Shown here: in pieces, positions 1 through 10,083 of the stretch
How the letters are laid out: each line of letters begins with the position of its first letter
Position numbering within the stretch: the stretch's first letter is position 1
Source of the DNA: Heligmosomoides polygyrus polygyrus
Taxonomy: Eukaryota > Nematoda > Chromadorea > Rhabditida > Heligmosomidae
Reading direction: 5' to 3'
Length of the DNA stretch: 64,000 bases
NCBI GenBank assembly: GCA_947396885.1
Contig: OX377202.1
Location: 11,966,001 to 12,030,000 of the forward strand
The notes under the pieces: generated by a model
Told to the model about the DNA's origin: nothing
The model's database searches: none
Seen by the model: only the letters and a program-made list of their open reading frames with translations
Made by a program: the position numbers and the translations under genes

Positions 1-411
1 CTTATATCGAGTTTTGCGCGGGAAAACGGTGAGCGTAGGAAATTTCCTCAAGTGAACCTATATTTTGCACCGACCTCTATTCGGTACTCCTTCAATAAAA
101 GTCGTGGTATGCAGCACTGATAAGGTATGCTGCTTATAATTTTTCGATAAAGGGTTTCGACAGTGAGATGTACGATGGTAATAACATCATTGTGCCTCGG
201 CAGGGATCTTCAGGTACTAATGGACAAATCGGAGTTGAACCTATAATTTTGCACCGGGGTGTATAAGGTGGAAACTAAGTCCCGCCATTTTTTTAAACGT
301 TTTATTCTGAATTTCGCTGATTGTTTTATGCATAATTTATATACCGTTCGAGAGAAAACGATTTTCTCTATCAGAAAATATGATCCGGCTTTTTATGTGA
401 TCAGTATCGAT
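1..411. other. no recognisable feature
   Basis: AT-rich DNA with short open frames only, the longest about 75 codons. I see no splice-bordered exon, no known repeat and no RNA gene here. Confidence 0.5.
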
Positions 412-565
412 TCCCACCTGAGACTAGATTCATCAATCGCTTACCGCTCTATAACGGTGAAAATACCGCAAAACCCCCTGATATGACATTTATTAGCATT
501 AGGTTTCGCGGTATTTTTACCGTTAGAGGGCGGTAAGCGGCTGATGAGTCTGATCCCTGGTGGGT
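412..565. mobile_element. palindromic MITE, family C copy 1
   Basis: Two arms of about 57 bp (412-469 and 508-565) are imperfect reverse complements around a short centre. Each arm carries a block like CGCTTACCGC followed by TAACGGTGAAAATACCGC. The same core recurs in a second palindrome at 1539-1712, so this is a dispersed hairpin repeat and not a unique structure. No coding capacity is seen. Superfamily is unknown because I cannot fix the target duplication. Confidence 0.7.
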
Positions 566-1538
566 ATCACTCCCTGCTGGTCGTATAGCTGAGCTTCCAC
601 TTGTCGCTATAATTCTTTTCACGTTTGAGACTCAAACAGATGTCCAATCGCGGAGATACTAAAGGTTGCGTTCTAGATGTTATCGATGTTTCCATTTTAG
701 CGGCGAATCGTTCATGTCGAGTTGATGTGACGAATAATAATCAACCAAACGTATCAACGTGACGTATGTTGCAACCATTGAGAAATGGATTTTCACCCTT
801 TCTAGTTAGCGGCAGTGTAGCTGCTACTTGCATAGTTTGACCTCTAGAAATGATTGCATGACATTTACAGGGGGTAGTCTCTCATCCGTTCTTTAGGAGT
901 TAATGAAATGTAATCCGAGAAGGAGTTTCGCAACGTAGAAAATTGTCAATAATGTATTCTGCAATGGAAGTAGAAATTCCTACAACAAGCCAGTTTTTAA
1001 TATTTTTGACACTTTGCCGTTTATTGGGAAGCTGAAACTCAGGAAAACGATTGTTGACCTATCCGCCCATTACATTTTAAGTTCCCTACAACCCGGAAAA
1101 CCTTCGAGACAAAACTTCGGAATTGAACAACTACTCAAACTTTATGTTAATGTGTTTGTGGTAATGTGTTAGTATACCCTAGTTTCTGGTTGTGTTGCTT
1201 AGAAGGCAATATTTATTAACAGAAGTGGTGCATTTCAGATAGTAAGAGCATGGAGCCTACAAAAGCGAGTGTTCTATCATTCGCCGACCTCGACTACTTG
1301 GCAAATGGTCCAAAGGAGGAGAGGCGACAAAGCTAAGAAACGAATCTCAGAAAGCGACCCTGGTGAAGACGATCGGGAAAGTCGTTATTTGTGCAGGAGA
1401 GGTTCAGATAGAAATGCGAGATGCCTAACTGGACTCTACTAGTGAAGAGTGCACTATTTGGGACAGCACTAAAAAGCAGTAGACCGTTATCTGTGGTCTA
1501 CGTCAAAGAGCGCCAATGGTGTCATGGTGATGCATTCT
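566..1538. other. no recognisable feature
   Basis: About 970 bp without a convincing reading frame, splice-bordered exon, repeat or RNA gene. It separates two copies of the same palindromic MITE. Confidence 0.5.
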
Positions 1539-1712
1539 GGGACCAGATTCGTCAACGACTTACAGCAATCTAACGGTGAGAATACTGCCGAAAGCCCTGA
1601 TAGCGCGGCTTATCGGTGACCATATCGCTTATTGATAACCCCGCTATCAAGGATTTCGGCAGTATTTTCACCGTTAGATTGCTGTAAGCCGTCAATGAAT
1701 CTGGACCATGGT
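1539..1712. mobile_element. palindromic MITE, family C copy 2
   Basis: Arms at about 1539-1605 and 1646-1712 are near-perfect reverse complements. They share the TAACGGTGA and ATACTGCCG-type core with the palindrome at 412-565. The arms here are better conserved than in the first copy, which suggests a younger insertion. Non-coding. Confidence 0.75.
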
Positions 1713-2306
1713 TGGTAAGTAGGGAGTGCAGATTCGAGTTCCTCCTGGCGCTAGGATTTTGATCGCAACAAAACATCGTTATAATAGATGTTATCTATTA
1801 TACGTTCTCAGAAAAAACTGAGATTTTCCTTGACATTAACTATGACAAGCAGAGGGCGTTTTGTTATGGACCGGAAGGAAACGCGAGACCGATGGCGTGA
1901 CTACTTCGAGAAAATTTCGACAGTCCAGTTTCATTGTTTGTCTGGCGAGCTCGATGTAAATCTTTGTTGAGACGATTCGCGCTATAAGACCTTCTTTAGA
2001 TCTATAACGCACACATTACATTTTCTATGCAACCCAATGATTAAAAACGCAATGGACCTGATCTGGGTTCAAAAATGGGGAGGGTGTTTGAGACCGGAAA
2101 TGAAGGGCTAGGGACATAATTGCCTATTTATAAGACGATGGCGATAAATTAAAAAGATTTGTAGCTATCTCCACTTGTTTTCAGTTGTTGATTGGTGGTC
2201 TACAGCGTTGTCTTTCCAGCCGTTCTTTAACCTTCCTCTCTACCGCATCCGACAGGTTTTTGTGAAGAATTGACACTCGCAACTGTGGTTGTGGGTCGGA
2301 TGTGTG

Positions 2307-2501
2307 TCAGATGGTACGCGGCTTCGAGAATGGATTGTCCGGGTAGCTTTGAGGGCTATCCAGAGCTCTGTGATGTCCCTCTGTTCTCCTTCGAAGTGGT
2401 CTTCCCGTTTCGCCTATATAAAAGTTATCACAAGACAAACAAACCACTTTGTACATCACAGCCCTCACTTGTTGCTCTCCCTCACAGATAATGCAGTTCA
2501 T
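2307..2501 (-). pseudogene. GIY-YIG endonuclease remnant, left arm of Penelope-like element
   Basis: About 64 codons are open. The first residues include CIIC, and the centre reads VVCLSCDNFYIGETGRPL followed by basic residues and a His pair. This is the Cys-Cys plus FYIGETGR core of the endonuclease domain that Penelope-like elements carry after the reverse transcriptase. The domain would cut target DNA during integration. The frame is short and disrupted on both sides, so it is a relic. Its partner in the right arm is at 3323-3800. Confidence 0.7.
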
Positions 2502-3322
2502 TCTATTACACTAATTATCGTGATGACGTGAGTAATCGACGTAATGGTGGAGCCTGTCAGAACACGAGCCATGTAGGGACCGCCGCCTGACCACACGGTT
2601 GACGTCCATCGCAAAGGAATCCTCTATGAAAGGAGCGGTCAGAGGAAAAGTGCAATGTAGATCGTTGAAGTTTGGGGAAGCATCTGTGCCGTACTCGTTT
2701 CGCGGCAGAATCCCGTTATCCTTGTTTCACTTTCTGCGAATTCGTCATGGTCATTTCAAACGATGTGGTAGGCATGTGATGAACGTTTTCCTTATATACG
2801 TCGTATGACAGCTTCGTGCATGGATGTGATGTCATGGGATGCTGCCATCGTACAACACATACTACTGACCTGACTTTCCGATATTAATATTTTCGCATTT
2901 AAAAATGGTAAAAATTCATCCGGCGACGGGACTCTTATGTAAACGTGATTGTTCAACAACTGAATTCAGCGTTACCTTCCATCAAGTTCACATCAGGATC
3001 CCCCTCGCCGGATGAATTTCTACCATTTTAAATGCGAAGATAATAATATCGGAAGGTCGGGTCAGCAGCATGTGTTGTACGAAGCCAGCATCCCATAACA
3101 TCATCATCCATGCACGAAACTGTCATCCGACGTATATGAGGAAGACGCTCATCTTATGCCTACCACATCATTTGATTTGACCATGACGAATTCGCAGAAA
3201 GTGAAACAAGGATGAGGGCGATCCTGCGGCAAAATGGGTACAGCACAGATGCTTCCCTCATGGGAAACCTCAACGATCACATTGTACTTTTCCTCTGACC
3301 GTTCCTTTCATAGCGGATTCCT

Positions 3323-3800
3323 TTGCGGTGGACGTCAACCGTGTGGTCAGGCGGTAAGGGCTCCCTATATGGCTCGTGCTCCGACCGGCTCCATGATTAC
3401 GACGAATACTCATGTCAACACGAGAATCAGCGTAATAGGAGGAAAAGCATTGTCCGTGAAGGAGAGAAGCAAATGCCATATGAGGCTTGTGGTGTTCAAA
3501 GCGTTTGTTTGTCTTGTGGCGGTTTTCATATAGGCGAAACGGCAAGACCACTTCGAAAAAGAATGAAGGAACATCTCAAAATTATGCGTACGTATCCCTC
3601 AAAGCTAACAAGACAATCCATTCTTGAAGCACCGTACCCTCAGGCACACCACAACCGTAGTTACGGGTGTCAATTCTCCACAAGAACTTGTCGGATACGG
3701 TGAGAGAGGAAGATTAAAGAAGCGCTGGAAATACAACGCTGGAGAGAGCCTATCAAAAACAGGGGAAATGAGATGAGGGTTGCTATAAACATTATCACCC
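3323..3800 (+). pseudogene. GIY-YIG endonuclease remnant, right arm of Penelope-like element
   Basis: The frame ending at 3703 contains VQSVCLSCGGFHIGETARPL and then RKRMKEHL, the GIY-YIG core with a His in place of the usual second Tyr. After about 3660 the related C-terminal part continues in another frame, with SILHKNLSDTVRERKIKEAL. That is compatible with the end of Penelope endonucleases, where a helix with an ALxIQ-like motif is usual. At least one frameshift separates the parts. It is the mirror of the left-arm copy. Confidence 0.65.
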
Positions 3801-4094
3801 TACGGGACCAAAGGAGTGATCGCTGAGGATGATTGCGACGCAAGACGGACCATTCACATCCCATCGTCCTAGGAATAGCCAATTTATGTCACTAGCCCTT
3901 CATTTCCGGTCTCAACCACCACCCCCCTCTGTTGATCCCAAATCAAATCCATTGCGTTTTTATTCGTTGTGTTATGTAAGAAATGGAATAATAGGTTATA
4001 GACCTGAAGAAGAGCTTATGGCCCGAAGCGTCGTCAATAAAATTGACATCGAACTTCGTCAGAAGGGAAATAACGTTTGTGGCAAACCCCTCTT

Positions 4095-4968
4095 TTAGCT
4101 CGTTTTGTGTTTGCTAGCTGTCCCAACTATGGCTTTTTCATTATGTAATCACCGTATACATATCATAAAAGTCGATTCACTGCGAAGCTTGCAAGAAGTG
4201 TGTAGGCTGTTGATGTAAATGACTCGCTTATATTGCCTCGATGTTACACTTCATTGAAATGTTCTAGCCGCTCACCAAGCAGTACATGCTTTCTAACTAC
4301 CGACGAACAGACTCGCCACCTTAGCCTTGAAACCTAATCGTATAATTTGAAAAGGAGCAGGTTCATGTTGAGGTTTTCTAATCACTTAAGGTGCTGCACT
4401 GCTTGATGGCGTCTATGAAATGAGTGATCCTCGCAGAGAAGTCATTTTATTGAAAGCTGAACTAGAAGGCAATAGGCACGTCCGAGCATTCCGTAACAAT
4501 GTGAGCATGGTTTGTACATGGTTGTTCATTTTTGTTACTCTTTTTTCCTACATTGATGTATTAAAATGTATTACATTGCAATAAATCTCTAAAAACAGTA
4601 CTCGCGGCGGCATTACTACCAACATGTTGTGAAGCACTTTGAGGTTACAATAGAATCAAAGCAATCAAGCAGGCGTTACCATGCTCCGAAACAAATACTG
4701 TAAGACCTTGTTTATACTTTCAATACCGAATCGAACAGGACGATGCGTCTCATTGCGTCGTAGCTTATGCTTGGGACGGCGTACTCAAATGTTGTTAAGT
4801 TTCTCAAGTTCGCTACTGCTAGCTACAGTTTTTCTTCCACCCTATGGTGTTGTTCTATTTTACTTGCGCTTATTACCTCCCTCTTTAAGGCTCAACTTCC
4901 TGTTCAAATTGATTGAGCAAGCGAGCGATTTTGCTCACTACACCATTGCTCGCTCGGCGGAAGAAGCG
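4095..4968. other. no recognisable feature
   Basis: A stretch between the Penelope relic and the first PIF-like MITE. It has one 96-codon frame (4681-4971 +) rich in Leu, Ser and Arg with no motif I know and no splice support. I see no repeat match within the window. Confidence 0.4.
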
Positions 4969-4971
4969 TAA

Positions 4972-5105
4972 GCCCTAGTTTATACTTGCGCCGCTGTGCG
5001 GCGCGCCACGATGGTTGAGATACATATCGATCGGGCGGCGCGAAAAATCGATATCTATGGCGATCGTGGTGCCGCTAACGTGGCGGCACAAGTATAAACT
5101 AGGGC
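4972..5105. mobile_element. PIF/Harbinger-like MITE
   Basis: Terminal inverted repeats are GCCCTAGTTTATACTTG and its exact reverse complement. They are flanked by a TAA on each side (4969-4971 and 5106-5108). The interior is GC-rich and palindromic, with no ORF. The three-base TWA-type target duplication and the TIR pattern (GGCC, then AYACTTC) place it with PIF/Harbinger elements by structure only; no transposase is present. Confidence 0.75.
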
Positions 5106-5175
5106 TAAGGGAGTGTGCTGTGCACGAATATGGGAGCTTATCATCACATCGCGTCGCGCGGCGCGTGCACACTAA

Positions 5176-5544
5176 AGGCCCATGCACACTTCGGCGACAG
5201 CTCGACACGGCCATGATGAAGGATAAGGCCCATGCACAGTCCTGCGACAGCGCGGCATGGTTATGATGAAGGATAGGGCCGCGACGGGCGCGGCGCGACA
5301 TAGCGACACGTGCCGCAGGGGGCATGCACACTTTGCGGCTTTCGCGGCGGCTATCGCCAGCGATGCCGCGACCGCCGCAGGCTGGAATGGTTCAAATCAT
5401 TCCTAGCGGCGTGACATGCATTGGAACGTCGGTCCCGTTGTATAACGATGATCTAACGCGACCGAGCCGCGAACGCCGGATTTCGCGGAGCTGGCCGTCG
5501 CTCCTCTTGCCGCGCCGCGGTGTCGTAGAAGTGTGCATGGGCCT
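5176..5544. mobile_element. PIF/Harbinger-like MITE, GGCCCATGCACACTTC subfamily
   Basis: The left end reads GGCCCATGCACACTTCGGCG and the right end is its reverse complement (GAAGTGTGCATGGGCC). TAA lies outside on both sides. The interior contains further copies of the left-end motif, at about 5227 and 5320, so it looks like a stack of partial copies. Very GC-rich, with no credible protein. Confidence 0.65.
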
Positions 5545-5779
5545 TAAACGGGCCCTAATGGATCATTTGGTGTGCACGCGATGAGTCGATATGGGAGCTT
5601 ATCCGTCTTCAGCCACAGGGCAGCGACTCAAAGCTTGCCACGGCTGCGAACGATGCAATGTCGCGCGAGCACACTTTTAGCCGATCTGGCTGATCGTATT
5701 AGGGGTCTAGTGGGAGCAGATGCGTCCTTTAGTCTCCGCGATCGATGCCGACCAGCTGAGACCCGCAGCTGAGTCAAAG

Positions 5780-6010
5780 TTTAAATGTTCGGCAGTGGCG
5801 GTACAGTCGCCGGCGTGACGTGGGAGTATACCAAAGGCCTGGCGTACCCTTTCCCTTTCGAAGGGATTTTCCACACTGAATTATAGACCTCGACCGGAAT
5901 TTCCTGCCACCGTAATCCGGCGCGCGATTGGGGCGCGCCCCGTCCTTTAAAATGCAAACCGCGAGGCCCGCAGCGGATCCTCACCAGTATCATTTCGAGT
6001 ACTGGATGCA
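5780..6010 (-). repeat. GC-rich dispersed repeat J, copy without insertion
   Basis: Read on the minus strand, the segment about 5890-5960 matches 7575-7613 joined to 7736-7770. Shared words include TTTAAAGGACGGGGC, GCGCGCCGGATTACGG and GGCAGGAAATTCCGG. The match serves as an empty site for the MITE at 7614-7732. Part of the family also occurs at about 6990-7040. Function unknown. Confidence 0.7.
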
Positions 6011-6011
6011 A

Positions 6012-6985
6012 TCCTATTAGTATTATTATCTGTATTCACTAGATTCTCTGAATTTCGCTAAAGCGATCACCTTTATGGGACCTGGGGTAAGACTTTTAGC
6101 AAAGCTATGCCGGCATCCGGGTCTCTTTGTGGGCACTACAGCACCCACCTCTCTTGCTTTTGCAACTTATCTCCACACGACCACATTTTTCCCTCTTTTG
6201 AGTTCCTTTCCAACTTCAGTCACCTCTCCTGTTGGAGTACATTTGATTCCCACACTAATGTGAGTTATGGAATGTCATGTACTCTTATAGGTGATTTAGG
6301 TGAGTGGCCACTGGAACATCATTCTTTTTCTAAAAGGCAGAGAATAAGCATTTCACGAACTTTTATAACGGCACACAATTGTTTATTAAGATAGAATTAG
6401 ATCAATTACAACGGCGTTTCATCATGGAGCATAACTTTGAGCCATGCAGGCATGCAGTGTGCGTCCAGCTTTCACATAAGCAGCACTGGATCCAGTCAAT
6501 GTAATTGGAACCACCCTCTTCATCCGGTTGTAATCGGAGGCAGACTGAACAGTATGGAGTGTCGTCCTTCCGTATTTCGGGAGCATCTCCCCCATATATG
6601 TCTATAAATGTACATTCCCTTGTCCTCCTTGCATTCGGAGCGGTAGTTTTTTTACCATATACTGTTATGATTGAAGAAACAAGGTCTGAGGACGTCTGGA
6701 GGATTTTGTGTAGTTGTCAGTATCCCCATCCTGGCCTCCTCAAATTTCTCGCGCTAACTCATTTGAAAGCGTCAGTGTCTTCAAATCCGTCTTCACTTTC
6801 TTCAAATTTCCCGCACTGCCTCATATGGAAGTGCTAGCACCTCTATATTCGTCTTCGACGTGTGAAAACAGTGTTAGGCATAATAATATTCACCGCCTAT
6901 CCTTCCTATTAAAGTACATAAGATCCCACAACATCATATTTGTGCGGATTCAAATGTGGGTTCTGGTCAGTATCGACGTGCACTG
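6012..6985. other. no recognisable feature
   Basis: Moderately AT-rich DNA with overlapping frames of up to about 110 codons, none with known motifs. No repeat match in the window was noticed. Confidence 0.4.
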
Positions 6986-7564
6986 GAAGTTTGGCGAGGA
7001 TCCGCTGCGAGCCTCGCGGTCGGCAGTTTAAAGCGGGGGCAGACATAACTCCGACGCCGCGCGAACCCCCCTGGCGTCGCGCACGGTGCGCGACGAAATT
7101 GGACCAGTTGTCGCGGTACGATGCCTCCGACGGCTACAAACGCTTCCGACAGGGACACGCGGCACGCGTTTGCCTCATTTCAACGTTTCTTGGAGATGCT
7201 ATATGAATGTGGTTTCAATAGGACGATCAGCGACAGTTTATACAGGAATCTTGGTCATGTGGTTGGTTTCCAGCGTCAGCATTTGCCATGTACAACTTCT
7301 TCGGTCAATTTTTACCCGTGATTATGGTTACACTACGGGAAAAGGTCACTACCACCCATTCTCGGATCATTTGTCCTACTGCAGATAGTTGCCTACCACA
7401 TTCTGGTGGATCTTGAGTTCCTTGCTAGAAATGTGGTCTGGGAGCTTGAACACTGAGAACATTTCGTGCTCCGCGGCTAACCATGCGTCACCGAGCGCAC
7501 GTCCGCGTTTCAGCGCCGCGATGTCGCACGCGGACAGCGCGCGACGTCGCGTCGGAGTTAGGTC

Positions 7565-7790
7565 CTGGAGCCAGTTTAAAGGACGGGGCCCGCCCGGATC
7601 GCGCGCCGGATTAAGGCCCGTTTATGCTTCGACGTCACGTATAGTGGCAACATTGATCGGGCGACGCGATCGATCAATATGGCCACTGTGCATGCTATCG
7701 CGTCGCTCGGCGTCGGAAGTATAAACGGAGCCTTACGGTGGCAGGAAATTCCGGTTGAGGTTTATAATTCAGCATTTTCCGCTGAGGAGT
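7565..7790 (+). repeat. GC-rich dispersed repeat J, copy split by a MITE
   Basis: This copy of the repeat seen at 5780-6010 (opposite strand) is interrupted at GGATTA|CGG by the MITE at 7614-7732. Removing the MITE and one TTA restores collinearity with the other copy. Confidence 0.7.
7614..7732. mobile_element. PIF/Harbinger-like MITE with TTA target duplication
   Basis: The TIRs begin (A)GGCCCGTTTATGCTTCGACG on the left and GGCTCCGTTTATACTTCCGACG on the right in reverse complement (each about 20 bp). TTA lies on each side (7611-7613, 7733-7735). The uninterrupted host sequence at about 5912-5925 on the minus strand carries a single TTA, which confirms insertion with a TTA duplication. Closely related to 59811-59933. 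Confidence 0.85.
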
Positions 7791-8072
7791 GGCACACAGT
7801 TTCGCCACGCTTCAGCGCTGTACTATAAATTGAGACTTGTGGCGCATCTCAAGACGGATTGAAGAGGACTCTTCCACTCTTCTGCATAATGAAATTTACT
7901 TCTGCATGTGGTCAAATGTACGCTTAGCTGTTTATTCATTGCCTACGTGAATTTACAGCAGTTAAGGGAGGTAGCACTGTATGAGACTCAATGGCATTAC
8001 GTACAGTAGGATCACATTGAAATAGTCAACCATAATTAATTATGTATATATGTACAAGGCTAGTAGGTGGCG

Positions 8073-8233
8073 TTAGTTTTCGTCGTCGTCATCGATCAGT
8101 CCCATTTTTAAGGCCTTAGATCCAGCAGGCATTGCAAACTCGACAATCTTCTCGTTGTTAGAATCGACGGAGATCTTTATGTTGTATTCACCCTGCAAGA
8201 AATCAATTTTCTCGAAATTTGACACTTTTGGTT
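8073..8233 (-). CDS. last exon of the 8073-11497 gene
   Basis: Acceptor CTCCTTTCAG. It reads PKVSNFEKIDFLQGEYNIKI, then SVDSNNEKIVEFAMPAG, and ends in an acidic tail DDDDEN before TAA. The acceptor lies only 9 bp from the end of the MITE at 8249-8396. Confidence 0.8.
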
Positions 8234-8248
8234 CTGAAAGGAGCCTCA

Positions 8249-8396
8249 GGCCTTATTCATACTTCGGCGACAAGAGCGACAAGAGCGACATGGGCGACGG
8301 ACGTACTGTGGTGTACGTAAATAATTACGTACTCCACACTCCGTCCGTCGCTCCAGTCGCTCTTGTCGCTCTTGTCGCCGAAGTATGAACAGGTCC
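8249..8396. mobile_element. PIF/Harbinger-like MITE forming an intron
   Basis: The TIRs are GGCCTTATTCATACTTCGGC and, on the other end, GGACCTGTTCATACTTCGGC. Both lead into 9-bp tandem units (GCGACAAGA) and a palindromic centre. The sequence TCA flanks both ends (8246-8248, 8397-8399). The intron is 8234-8408, so only 24 bp of it are not MITE or target duplication. The same subfamily makes up the ends of 37883-38604. Confidence 0.8.
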
Positions 8397-8408
8397 TCAG
8401 ACGCATAC

Positions 8409-8668
8409 CTTTAGTAAGTCCAGCAGTGTTACTCCGAGGAATGACGGGGATGGTGGCAGTTCCAACGTGGAATTAAAGTTCAGCTTCTCTTGCATCTCTG
8501 AAGTGAACTACTGTATCGAATTTACAAAGTTCCTTGGACCACTGAACATCGATAGCGTTTTACTGGCCATAGAAATCAATAGAAATCGATATTCGGCAAT
8601 ATCGTTCATTGCTTCCATGTATGCATCGCGAGCTGCTAGAGATGGATGCACATTTATTACGAGTTTCG
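8409..8668 (-). pseudogene. damaged exon 6 of the 8073-11497 gene
   Basis: Acceptor CACTTCACCAG, donor GTATGCGT. The first part reads KLVINVHPSLAARDAYMEAM in the expected phase. The second part, one frame over, reads VQWSKELCKFDTVVHFRDAR, then meets a TAA, then continues FHVGTATIPVIPRSNTAGLT. The length of 260 bp is one base short of what the flanking phases require, which fits a single-base loss in the AAAA run near 8562. A 53-bp intron inside would repair the shift but not the stop. Confidence 0.6.
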
Positions 8669-8782
8669 CTGGTGAAGTGCAGAATTCATAAAACTCGCAA
8701 ATCAATACCAGTCGATATTTTAAAGAGAGCGCGTCGCGACCGTACGCATAAGGGTACCTGCTGCCCGCCACGTGCTCATAGT

Positions 8783-9062
8783 TCATGGAGGAGAGGTGTT
8801 CCTTACACCGCCCTCAGAAAGGGGCGGAGCAAAGATCGCGCGAGCGTACCGTAGACGAGATCACGTCCCCGCCTTCCCCACGAGATAACGCGCCCCAATC
8901 GTTTCCTGTCAGCTGGTATGTTTTTGGACGACATCACACCACCTAACGAATCCGCAAACTGCGGCGTGGTTTTTGAGTGCCACAAGCCCGTCCAAATACG
9001 GTGGGCGGGAAGTCTGCAGCGGGCGGAATCGTGTAGGAAGCGTGCGCCGCACGCATGCTTCT
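8783..9062 (+). repeat. GC-rich dispersed repeat N, copy in an intron
   Basis: Shares long blocks with 40006-40415. The left block is AGAGGTGTTCC-TACACCGCCC followed by AAAGGGGCGGAGCAA, and the right block is AACGAATCCGCAAACTGCGG followed by GGCGGAATCGTGTAGGAA. A partial inverted copy is at 21688-21836. No ORF or tRNA-like head was recognised. It sits between the exons at 9106 and 8668. Confidence 0.75.
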
Positions 9063-9105
9063 GAGGCGATAGGCAGTACGAAAAACCATTTACGACTGTT
9101 CTTAC

Positions 9106-9182
9106 CTGCTAATGTATGAACACCCTTCTTCTGCAGAATACGGCACATCTCTGGCGGAATAACTGTCGTGATGTCGAAATTG
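9106..9182 (-). CDS. exon of the 8073-11497 gene
   Basis: Acceptor CATTTTTCAG, donor GTAAGAACAG, 77 bp. It reads CNFDITTVIPPEMCRILQKK and ends GVHTLAG. The split codons at both ends agree with the adjoining exons. The next intron holds repeat N (8783-9062). Confidence 0.8.
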
Positions 9183-9238
9183 CTGAAAAATGAAGCAGGT
9201 AAATCCAAAGCCCTCCTTCATGGTTCGTTACCAGATGG

Positions 9239-9401
9239 GCATTAGTCGTCAGTGTGGCCTACATGAGAAGATGTGAACGCGCCAAGCAATCAGAGCACCG
9301 ACCAAACGCGTTTCAGCCAATAGGGTGCCAGCGGTGCGCGTCCCCTCTGATTGGTTTGCTTAGTACCCCGCCCCATGTTGGCTACATTAACGACTAGTGC
9401 C
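9239..9401. mobile_element. palindromic MITE, family F
   Basis: Terminal repeats GCATTAGTCGTCAGTGTGGC and, in reverse complement, GCACTAGTCGTTAATGTAGC. The same ends build the tandem array at 30500-31800 and the MITE at 50665-50822. The interior has repeated CCAATCA/TGATTGG words. It lies within the intron 9183-9497 of the minus-strand gene. Confidence 0.75.
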
Positions 9402-9497
9402 TGGGCGATATCCGTAAACACAAATGAAGCATATAAATGGGGCATCGCCTTAAATGGCCTGCGAGGAAAATGCAGAACTCTTAGAAGACTAACTCAC

Positions 9498-9627
9498 CAC
9501 AGCTTATTCGGAATGATAATCATTCCGCTTTCGCCGTTGTCGCAGATGTTCAGGCTTCCTAGTCTCACCGATGCTCGGACGAGATTCGACTTGAACAGAT
9601 CAAAGTCTTTCGGAGTGTGCACTTCTC
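9498..9627 (-). CDS. exon of the 8073-11497 gene
   Basis: Acceptor CACTTCTTTCAG, donor GTGAGTTAG, 130 bp. It reads EVHTPKDFDLFKSNLVRASV, then a segment ending GMIIIPNKL. Phase is consistent with both neighbours. The intron downstream of it contains the MITE at 9239-9401. Confidence 0.8.
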
Positions 9628-9731
9628 CTGAAAGAAGTGCTTGTTTCCTTATATTTAACCAAAACCTTAACGAATATTTTTGACAACTACTGTTTGAACT
9701 TATAAACTGGACAGGAAAAGGCTTTTCTCAC

Positions 9732-9851
9732 CTGATATGATATGAAAGTAGCCGGGTAGGAGCACATTGACATCTCCACCATGACATGACGGCCGATAAT
9801 GGATGTCGTATACAAGAATCGTGACATTTCGTACTCGAACTGGTAATTTGT
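9732..9851 (-). CDS. exon of the 8073-11497 gene
   Basis: Acceptor CAATTTTCCAG, donor GTGAGAAAAG, 120 bp. It reads KLPVRVRNVTILVYDIHYRP and then a Gly/His-rich turn and NVLLPGYFHIIS. The composition is that of a folded, beta-rich domain. No family recognised. Confidence 0.75.
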
Positions 9852-10083
9852 CTGGAAAATTGAGGCGATACTGAGCAGGCTGAGTGGTTGAGAGAAATTG
9901 GATGAGGTCTATTGATATTGATTGATTATATTGATTAGTGATGGAAGGAGCCCATGGTGATGTGGAAGATCAAAATTCGGTCAAGAAGAACTGGCTCGGT
10001 TCCAACTGAGTGTTGGCTGGAGCCTTGCCCGAAATCACAACTTATTAATGAGAATCCCAGCTCATATTTTGACGACAAATCAA

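Larger units (their letters stand above)
1910..4090. mobile_element. Penelope-like retroelement remnant, inverted-repeat arrangement
   Basis: A 2.2 kb inverted repeat. The left arm (about 1910-2945) and right arm (about 3000-4090) match in reverse complement over their whole length, with small gaps: for example 2408-2440 pairs with 3508-3541, 2210-2290 with 3655-3745, and 2036-2130 with 3870-3970. Both arms encode a remnant of the same GIY-YIG endonuclease reading outward. An upstream segment of the right arm (about 3205-3290 +) reads like the linker before that domain, with residues ILRQNGY, but has stops. The GIY-YIG form with YIGETGRPL preceded by CLSC is typical of Penelope-like elements, whose copies are known to occur in inverted or tandem arrangement. 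No reverse transcriptase core was found, so the element is truncated. Confidence 0.7.

Noticed and set aside
8544..8565. A 22-bp intron (GTAAAACGC...TTCAG) inside exon 6 to explain the frame slip
   Set aside because: Far too short for splicing in nematodes. A one-base loss in the A run, or a 53-bp intron, explains the phase better, and neither removes the TAA.
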